Shown here: positions 13,408 through 19,146 of the stretch, one piece after another | Layout of the letters: the number at the start of each line of letters is the position of its first letter | How positions within the stretch are numbered: the first letter of the stretch is position 1 | Assembly (NCBI GenBank): GCA_964407525.1 | Contig: CAYOWC010000067.1 | Coordinates: 1-19,146, forward strand | DNA length: 19,146 bases | Source of the DNA: DUZB01 sp964407525 | GTDB lineage: Bacteria; Desulfobacterota; DSM-4660; Desulfatiglandales; Desulfatiglandaceae | Reading direction: 5' to 3' | Notes under the pieces: generated by a model | Told to the model about the DNA's origin: nothing | Databases searched by the model: none | The model's input: the letters and a program-made list of their open reading frames with translations, nothing else | Program-made: the position numbers and the translations under genes

Positions 13408-14319
13408 ATGAACAGAGCGTTCAATATCCTGGTATTCATATCCTTTTTCTGTTTTACCGTTTTCCTCTGCCTTTCAGCCAATGCCGGGCAGGATGAACCT
13501 TCTGATCATGGCGATGACAGACCGCATATTGCCCTTGGAATTGAATCAAGGTTTGCACCGGGCGTAGATATAAAAGATCTCCAGATTGCCATTTCGCTAA
13601 TGGTTAAGGAATTGGGGGAAAAAGCCAAGATTGGCGCAAAAAGTTATATTTATAAAGATCCCCAAAGGATGATGAAAGAGGTGAAAAAGGGAAAACTTGA
13701 TTTGGTATTAACCACTTCCTCGAATTATCTTTATTATAGAAAACAGGTGGAATTGGAGTTAGCCTTTGCAGCGCTTTATGGGGGCGTAAAAACCCAACGG
13801 TATCAAGTGCTGGTCCGTTCAGACAGCAATGTTGCTACAATTAAGGATTTAAAGGGTCAGCGACTTGCCATGATGAAAGATAACCCGATAGGGCATATTT
13901 ATTTGAATACGCTTCTTTTACGCAGTAAACAGCAGAAAATAGACGGGTTTTTCTTATCTGTGATTGAAAAGACAAAATATTCGTTGGCCATTTTGGCGGT
14001 CTTTTTTGGGAAGGCCGATGCCTGCGTTGCCACCGAAGGCGTTTTCAAGACCATGGTCGAACTGAATCCTCAGTTGGGTAAAACGCTCAAAGTGATCGAC
14101 TCATCCCCTGAGATAATGGAAAAGGTGGCCGTTTTCCGTAAGGGTTATAACAAAAAACTCAAGAATCTTATTTCAGCGTTAGCCCTCGATCAGCACAAAA
14201 CGTCACGCGGCAAACAGATTTTGCTGCTTTTCAAAACAGACCGTCTTTTCATGGTGGAGGAGTCGGATCTGGAGGGTATGAAAAAACTTTACAGTGAATA
14301 TGAAAAACTCACAAATTAA
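13408..14319 (+). CDS. PhnD-like periplasmic phosphate/phosphonate-type binding protein
   Basis: A 303-residue protein with a signal peptide (ILVFISFFCFTVFLCLSANA, cut probably after residue 26). A PhnD/SsuA-type binding fold follows. Family features include LALGI-like IALGIESRFAPG, KGKLDLVLTTSSNYLYYRK and YQVLVRSDSNVATIKDLKGQ, plus GKADACVATEGVFKTM in the second lobe. The start ATG has AAGGGG seven bases upstream. There is no permease or ATPase gene beside it. It instead sits directly before a membrane histidine kinase, so a sensory rather than transport role is more likely. PhnD-like proteins paired with kinases are known, but the ligand cannot be predicted; phosphonate binding should not be assumed. 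It is probably cotranscribed with the TolC-family gene. Confidence 0.82.
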   Translation: MNRAFNILVFISFFCFTVFLCLSANAGQDEPSDHGDDRPHIALGIESRFAPGVDIKDLQIAISLMVKELGEKAKIGAKSYIYKDPQRMMKEVKKGKLDLVLTTSSNYLYYRKQVELELAFAALYGGVKTQRYQVLVRSDSNVATIKDLKGQRLAMMKDNPIGHIYLNTLLLRSKQQKIDGFFLSVIEKTKYSLAILAVFFGKADACVATEGVFKTMVELNPQLGKTLKVIDSSPEIMEKVAVFRKGYNKKLKNLISALALDQHKTSRGKQILLLFKTDRLFMVEESDLEGMKKLYSEYEKLTN

Positions 14320-14374
14320 GGACCTCTGAAAAAAATATGATGAGACTAAGGTGTGAAGCACCAAATATCAATTC

Positions 14375-16318
14375 ATGGGTAATTTTATGGCGTCGGATTT
14401 AAAACCGGGCATTGCTGAAAGCCGTGCCAATATGTCGATTTGGAAAAGGCAAGGCATATTCCTTCGTACTTTTTTCCTCCTGTCGCTTTTCTCCGTTATC
14501 ATCATCGGCCTGTATTCATCCATAACGATTATCCGGGGTCGGGATGCGCTTATCATGAGCCTGGCATCGGAGGCCAGGAGTGTGTCCGCATCCATCAGTC
14601 AGGTTTGCGCGGATGCGGTTGTTAGTAAGGACTACGGGTTCATTGTTGAACATAGTTTGGAAGTGCTCCGCAGCAGTTCCGGGATTCTCTATATCGTGGT
14701 TGCCCGTAAGAACGGATTCACGCTGGTTCATACGTCCAAGGGATGGGAAATGCTTGAAAATCCTGCCCCCGAATGGCTTGCTGGAAAGAACGAGGAAACA
14801 GGCGGACGCCTGGAATATAGCCCTTTGATGGGGCAGGATATTTATCGCTTTTCGTATCCCCTGCAATATTCAGGTCTCCAATGGGGTTGGCTGCGCATCG
14901 GCTTATCCCTTGAGCATCTCCAAACTGCGACCCAATCCATGTACAAAATAACCGCCCTCCTGGGTTTATTATGTGTTTTGGGCACCATCGTTGGATCATA
15001 TTATTTTGCCAGGTATTTAACGCTCCCGATTTTTTCGCTGTTGAAAGCCACCCGCCGAATCACCCAAGGCGATCTTTCCACCCGGGCTGAAATTACGACA
15101 AAAGATGAAATAGGCGATCTGGCCAAGTCGTTCAACCAAATGACGGAAAACCTAGAAAATACGACATTTTCCAAGGATTACGTGGATAATATTATACAAA
15201 GTATGAACGAAAGCCTGATGGTCATGAATACTGAGGGCCAAATTGTAATGGTGAATCAGGCGGCCCTGGATCTTCTAAATGTTACGTCCAAAGAAATTTT
15301 TCAAAAACCCCTCGAAGAATTCGTGAAAAAAGAAAGAACAACCCACGAAAAAAAATGGATTGAAGATATCGCCCGGAAAGGTGTCATTGCAAACGTTGAG
15401 AAAAATATTTATTTAAAAGGCGGCATCAAAATCCCCGTCCTAATGTCAGGTTCGGTGATGCATGATGATAAAGGCGAGGCCCAGGGGTTCATATGTCTGT
15501 TCATGGATAATACCCAGCGCAAAAAGGCCGAAACCTCACTGAAGGAAGCTTACGAGGAATTGAAAAAAACCCAGGCCCAGCTGATTCAATCGGGCAAACT
15601 GGCTTCCATAGGGGAGCTGGCCTCAGGTGTGGCCCATGAATTAAATCAGCCCTTGATGGTTATTCGGGGAATGGCCCAGTTGATCCAGCGAAATTTTCGA
15701 AAGAATCACTTGAATCATGACGAATTGATGACGCAGCTTGATCCCATTGTGAGGAACTCTAAGCGAATGATGAACATCATCAATCACCTTCGCACATTTT
15801 CCAGACAGGCAAAGGAGAAATTTGAACCGGTTGATGTCAACAACACCATCGAGGGGTCTCTCCTCATGGTGGGGGAACAACTGCGTCTTCGAAATATCGA
15901 CCTTAAACTTGAGCTCATGGAAGATCTTCCCAAGATCTCTGGAAACGTCAACCAGTTGGAACAGGTGATCCTGAACCTGCTCACCAACGCGAGAGATGCC
16001 ATCGAAGCGCTTGGAGCAGGGTCAAAAAGGATCGGGGTGATCAAAATATCGACGGGGATATCCGTGGAGGATGGGGATTGGGTTGAGATTCTGGTCAGGG
16101 ATACGGGGGAAGGGATCACCGGTGAAGATCTGAAAAGGATTTTCGAACCTTTCTTCACCACCAAAGAGGTGGGTGACGGAACAGGTCTGGGGCTGTCCAT
16201 CAGTTACGGAATTATCAAAGACCATCATGGGACCATTGACGTGGCGGAGACGGGAGTCGGCGGGACAACCTTTCGACTCAGATTGCCGGTTTTAGCATTA
16301 AACAAAGACACAGGATAG
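14375..16318 (+). CDS. membrane sensor histidine kinase (extracytoplasmic sensor, HAMP, PAS, HisKA, HATPase)
   Basis: A 647-residue kinase. TM1 spans about residues 29-52, an extracytoplasmic sensor domain 53-190, and TM2 191-214 (ITALLGLLCVLGTIVGSYYF). HAMP is at 215-268, PAS at about 268-385 (MNESLMVMNTEGQIVMVNQA), and a coiled linker ends in GKLASIGELA. The H box is SGVAHELNQPLMVI with H421. The N box is VILNLLTNARDA (N534, N538), G1 is VRDTGEGI (D576), the F box is IFEPFFTTK and G2 is GTGLGLS (602-608). All catalytic motifs are intact. There is no receiver, so the partner is another protein. The PhnD-like gene ends 55 bp upstream. The start is uncertain: ATG 14375, 14387 and 14432 all have weak ribosome-binding sites. 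Confidence 0.9.
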   Translation: MGNFMASDLKPGIAESRANMSIWKRQGIFLRTFFLLSLFSVIIIGLYSSITIIRGRDALIMSLASEARSVSASISQVCADAVVSKDYGFIVEHSLEVLRSSSGILYIVVARKNGFTLVHTSKGWEMLENPAPEWLAGKNEETGGRLEYSPLMGQDIYRFSYPLQYSGLQWGWLRIGLSLEHLQTATQSMYKITALLGLLCVLGTIVGSYYFARYLTLPIFSLLKATRRITQGDLSTRAEITTKDEIGDLAKSFNQMTENLENTTFSKDYVDNIIQSMNESLMVMNTEGQIVMVNQAALDLLNVTSKEIFQKPLEEFVKKERTTHEKKWIEDIARKGVIANVEKNIYLKGGIKIPVLMSGSVMHDDKGEAQGFICLFMDNTQRKKAETSLKEAYEELKKTQAQLIQSGKLASIGELASGVAHELNQPLMVIRGMAQLIQRNFRKNHLNHDELMTQLDPIVRNSKRMMNIINHLRTFSRQAKEKFEPVDVNNTIEGSLLMVGEQLRLRNIDLKLELMEDLPKISGNVNQLEQVILNLLTNARDAIEALGAGSKRIGVIKISTGISVEDGDWVEILVRDTGEGITGEDLKRIFEPFFTTKEVGDGTGLGLSISYGIIKDHHGTIDVAETGVGGTTFRLRLPVLALNKDTG

Positions 16319-16526
16319 AAAGATATGAGCGTAGCCTTTGACCAGGAAAAACGGTCAGTCTGATCGAGAAAGAAAACTTCCAAAAAAAGGTTTCAGGTGT
16401 CAGTGTTCAGAACATCCAGTTTCAAATTTCAAATTTCCAGTTTCAAAATGAAGTTTCACACAAGCCATAGCGCCGCAGACACTATTCTGGATTCGTTTTC
16501 AACCTTCATGAAAGGAGAAAGTGCAT
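16319..16526. other. 208-bp spacer between the two kinase genes, with short repeats
   Basis: No gene beyond a 12-codon frame is seen. Near 16420-16450 TTTCAAATTTC and CAGTTTCAAA units repeat, and AGGTGTCAGTGTTCAG near 16400 has the look of a dispersed repeat. No T-tract terminator is recognised. It could hold a separate promoter for the hybrid kinase. Confidence 0.4.
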
Positions 16527-18887
16527 ATGAACAACAGAATTTTGGTTATTGATGACGAACCCGATATCCTGAGTACACTGGAGATGACGCTAAGTCAGGA
16601 CTACTTTGTTGCCACTGCAAACGGGGGTGAAGCGGGCCTTGCGCTTTTCCGCCAACAGCCATTTGATCTGGTGATAACGGACATGCGGATGCCCGGCATG
16701 GACGGCGTCGAGGTGATTCGTCAGGTCAAGGCGTTGAATCCGGATGTGGAGGTTGTCATGCTGACCGGTTACGCGACTTTGGAAAACGCCGTTATGTCCC
16801 TTCGAAATGCGGGTGCCTTTGATTATTTAACCAAACCCCTCGAAAACATCGATGAACTTTTTATGGCCGTGGAGAAGGGACTTGAAAAACGGCGTTTGAC
16901 TTTAGAAAACAGGATCCTTCTCCAGACCCTTAAGGAAAAGGAAGCGGAACTGGCTCAACAGAATCAGGCCCTTCGGGAGAGTGAACTGTTGAAGCAGGCC
17001 ATTCTAGATGGGATCTCCAGCACGCTCTGTTTCGTTTTTAATCAGAATCTTGAAGTATTGTGGGCTAACCGGGCTGCTGGAGAGGCCTCGAATCTTTCCA
17101 TGGATGAGCTGGTTGGCCGAAAATGTTTTGAAATATGGGAAAGGGAATCGGCGCCTCGCCCGGAATGTCCGTTGGTTAAAGCCCAAAAGTCGGGAAAATC
17201 AGAGCAGAGCATCATTCATTATCCAAACGACAGGATTATGCATGTGCGGGCAGAGCCCGTTATAGACGATAAGGGCCTTCTCCTGGGTCTGTTGCGGATT
17301 GGCGATGACATTACGGAAAAAGCCCTGGCGGAGAACGCCTTGAGGGAGAGCGAGAGGAAATATCGGGAGTTGGCCGACTCACTTCCCGTGAGCCTGTTTG
17401 AGACGGACGAGAAAGGAGCCGTGACCTTCCTCAACCCTTTTGCCCTGGATCAAATGCAATATACCCGAGAAGACCTGAGGGAAGGTCTTCATATTCGAGA
17501 TATGGTGGAATTCAATCAGTGGGAGATTTTTAGAGAGAAGGTCCGGAAACTAATGTCCGAAAAATTGCTTGAGACCACCGAATTTGTGGCCAAGAGGAAA
17601 GACGGAACCACTTTTCCTGTTCTGGTGAACGTTCGCCCGGTTCTCGAAAACAATGAGCATTCAGGCTTGAGAGGTTTTGCACTGGACATCACTGAACGAA
17701 AGCAGCGCCTGGAGGAAATGACCCGGATGGCCAAGCTTGAATCCCTGGGCACCCTATCTGGCGGGATCGCGCATGATTTCAATAATCTGCTTACCATTAT
17801 CCTCGGAAATATAGAGATCGCCGAATGGGATATGCCGCCTGAAACACCATCTGCAAACGCCCTTAAGATTGCCATGGAAGGATGCCTTTCAGCCAAGGAG
17901 CTAACGGGACAGTTTATCACTTTTTCCAAGGGTGGCACGCCGCAAATGAAGGTCTCCGCCATTGATAAGTTTTTAAGGGACACGGTGCATCTTTTTATGA
18001 GCGGTTCCAACGTGAATTGCGCATATGATATTTCTGAAGACCTGTTTTCTGTTGAAATGGATGAGCAGCAGATGCGGCAGGTCACGCAGAATTTGATTCA
18101 AAACGCCATAGAAGCCATGCCCAAAGGTGGATCGCTTCAGGTTCGTGCGGAGAATGTGACGTTGACGGGGAATGAGCAACGCCCTGTTCCGGAGATGCCG
18201 GAAGGCCGTTACATCAAATTGGAGTTTCAGGATGAGGGTAACGGGATTCCGGAAGAAGATAACATCAGGGTGTTCGACCCCTATTTTTCCACCAAGAGCC
18301 GAGGCACTCAAAAAGGGATGGGGCTGGGGTTGACCACCGCACTTTCCATCGTCAGAAAACATGGCGGATTCATGCGTCTGGAATCGAAGGTGAACTCGGG
18401 AACCACCGTATCCATATATTTGCCTGCTGTTCACCACTATGAAAAAGAAGTGGCGGTTGTCCCGGAGACTTCCTTTCTTAAGGGCACTGCACTTTCAAAG
18501 TATCCGAAGATTCTGGTGATGGATGATGAAAAAATGCTGCGGGAGTTGGCGGAGAAAATGCTCAGGCGTATTGGTTATCGTGTGGAAACTGCCGGGAACG
18601 GCAAGGAAGCCGTTGAAATGTATCAGACGGCCCTGGAATCCGCTGACCCTTTTGACCTGGTAATGCTCGATTTGACCGTGAAAGGAGGGCCGGGTGGGAA
18701 AGAGGCCATCAAGGAACTGTTGAAGCTGAATCCGGATGTGAAAGCCATTGTGTGCAGTGGCTATGGGGATCATCCCGTTATGTCAAACTACAAAGAATAC
18801 GGATTCCGTAGCGCCCTTGCCAAGCCTTTTTTAAAGGCATCCTTGGAGGAGACTGTGAAAACCCTACTGGGACGGGATAACCGATGA
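16527..18887 (+). CDS. hybrid histidine kinase: receiver-PAS-PAS-HisKA-HATPase-receiver
   Basis: A 786-residue soluble protein without membrane segments. Receiver 1 is at 3-120 (D52 in VITDMRMP, T80, K103), followed by a coiled coil at about 121-155. PAS1 is at about 156-265 with FEIWERESAPRPECPLVK (C200 and C214). PAS2 is at about 280-392 (DEKGAVTFLNPFAL). HisKA has H416 in SGGIAHDFNNLL and the N box is QNLIQNAIEAMP. The HATPase has DEGNGIPEED and GMGLGLTTA. Receiver 2 is at 661-785 (MDD at 665-667, D715 in VMLDLTVKGG, K766). ATG 16527, with AAGGAG nine bases upstream, is preferred over GTG 16521. Predicted role: phosphorelay hub that could accept phosphate from the upstream membrane kinase through receiver 1. 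Its 3' end overlaps a kinase fragment in another frame. Confidence 0.9.
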   Translation: MNNRILVIDDEPDILSTLEMTLSQDYFVATANGGEAGLALFRQQPFDLVITDMRMPGMDGVEVIRQVKALNPDVEVVMLTGYATLENAVMSLRNAGAFDYLTKPLENIDELFMAVEKGLEKRRLTLENRILLQTLKEKEAELAQQNQALRESELLKQAILDGISSTLCFVFNQNLEVLWANRAAGEASNLSMDELVGRKCFEIWERESAPRPECPLVKAQKSGKSEQSIIHYPNDRIMHVRAEPVIDDKGLLLGLLRIGDDITEKALAENALRESERKYRELADSLPVSLFETDEKGAVTFLNPFALDQMQYTREDLREGLHIRDMVEFNQWEIFREKVRKLMSEKLLETTEFVAKRKDGTTFPVLVNVRPVLENNEHSGLRGFALDITERKQRLEEMTRMAKLESLGTLSGGIAHDFNNLLTIILGNIEIAEWDMPPETPSANALKIAMEGCLSAKELTGQFITFSKGGTPQMKVSAIDKFLRDTVHLFMSGSNVNCAYDISEDLFSVEMDEQQMRQVTQNLIQNAIEAMPKGGSLQVRAENVTLTGNEQRPVPEMPEGRYIKLEFQDEGNGIPEEDNIRVFDPYFSTKSRGTQKGMGLGLTTALSIVRKHGGFMRLESKVNSGTTVSIYLPAVHHYEKEVAVVPETSFLKGTALSKYPKILVMDDEKMLRELAEKMLRRIGYRVETAGNGKEAVEMYQTALESADPFDLVMLDLTVKGGPGGKEAIKELLKLNPDVKAIVCSGYGDHPVMSNYKEYGFRSALAKPFLKASLEETVKTLLGRDNR

Positions 18888-19101
18888 GGGAGAAGGAATC
18901 TCGCCCGAGGATCTGGACCGGATCCTTGATCCCTTTTTCACCACCAAGGAAGTGGGCAAAGGAACGGGATTGGGGCTTTCCATCAGATATGGCATCATCA
19001 AGGACCATGGAGGTGAGATCGAGGTGGTGGAAACCGGGTCTGAGGGGACGACTTTTCGGGTCCAGTTGCCCATCTTAAAACCAATACCCGCGAATGAATG
19101 A
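18877..19101 (+). pseudogene. histidine-kinase HATPase C-terminal fragment overlapping the hybrid kinase end
   Basis: In a frame different from the hybrid kinase, 18877-19101 encodes ITDEGEGISPEDLDRILDPF followed by FTTKEVGKGTGLGLSIRYGI. It then reads IKDHGGEIEVVETGSEGTTF and ends at TGA 19099-19101. This is the G1-F-G2-G3 part of a HATPase domain. It is strikingly like the end of the kinase at 14375-16318, which has DTGEGITGEDLKRIFEPFFT and TKEVGDGTGLGLSISYGIIK. The upstream frame is closed by TGA at 18856 and no start codon is present. It is a leftover 3' end of a further kinase, joined to the hybrid's end by deletion or recombination. A genuine frameshifted readthrough is less likely. Confidence 0.75.
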
Positions 19102-19146
19102 GATTCATACCGCTTTCCGGTGAAGAATTTCGAGATCCTGTCCTCG
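19102..19146. other. terminal 45 bp, nothing recognised
   Basis: The stretch is too short to interpret. No terminator hairpin is seen after the kinase fragment. Confidence 0.3.

Noticed and set aside
16325..16363. 12-codon frame MSVAFDQEKRSV after the membrane kinase
   Set aside because: It is too short, with only a weak AGAAAG upstream and no similarity recognised.
18884..19078. 64-residue frame MREKESRPR...
   Set aside because: It is the wrong frame of the HATPase fragment, which matches the kinase family in the neighbouring frame.

Overview
The window looks like a chromosomal segment of a deltaproteobacterium (Desulfobacterota, possibly a Desulfobacterales-like sulfate reducer). This assignment is inference. 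It rests on the density of receiver, PAS and histidine-kinase genes, a GGDEF regulator, the neighbouring gene families and the moderate GC content. No marker gene fixes the taxon.

Left part (1-5600). Two housekeeping-type genes lie on the minus strand: the N-terminal exonuclease half of DNA polymerase II (polB, cut by the window edge), preceded by an MhpD-family 2-keto-4-pentenoate hydratase. Then comes an accessory, partly decayed zone. It holds a histidine-kinase C-terminal remnant, an XRE regulator, a HipA toxin-kinase fragment, an intact VapBC toxin-antitoxin pair with a promoter and putative operator, and the 3' half of a tRNA-Pro(UGG). The tRNA half has a 79-nt hairpin-rich insert in its T arm and looks like an old integration-site scar. 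Next is HigB with a HigA-ImmA/IrrE protease fusion behind a 27-bp perfect palindrome.

Middle part (5600-10000). A short orphan C-terminal reading frame and an MltF-like lytic transglycosylase lie on the minus strand. After them is a two-gene plus-strand operon, an ACT-ACT protein overlapping a UPF0210 (PFL-like) protein. Two 157-bp copies of a MITE-like element bracket this operon in inverted orientation, about 87% identical by my hand alignment.

Right part (10000-19146). A cheB-like gene is broken by frameshifts and by a palindromic repeat. Then comes a co-directional signalling cluster: a receiver-GGDEF diguanylate cyclase, a TolC-family outer-membrane protein, a PhnD-like periplasmic binding protein, a membrane HAMP-PAS histidine kinase, and a receiver-PAS-PAS-kinase-receiver hybrid. 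The last gene overlaps, in another frame, a fragment of a further histidine-kinase ATPase domain. A reasonable working model is that the PhnD-like protein presents a ligand to the kinase, which signals to the GGDEF regulator and/or the hybrid, with the TolC-like channel as a co-regulated envelope component. None of the partnerships is proven by sequence. The best candidates for something new are this TolC/PhnD/kinase/GGDEF combination, the MITE-bracketed ACT-UPF0210 cassette and the interrupted tRNA-Pro scar.
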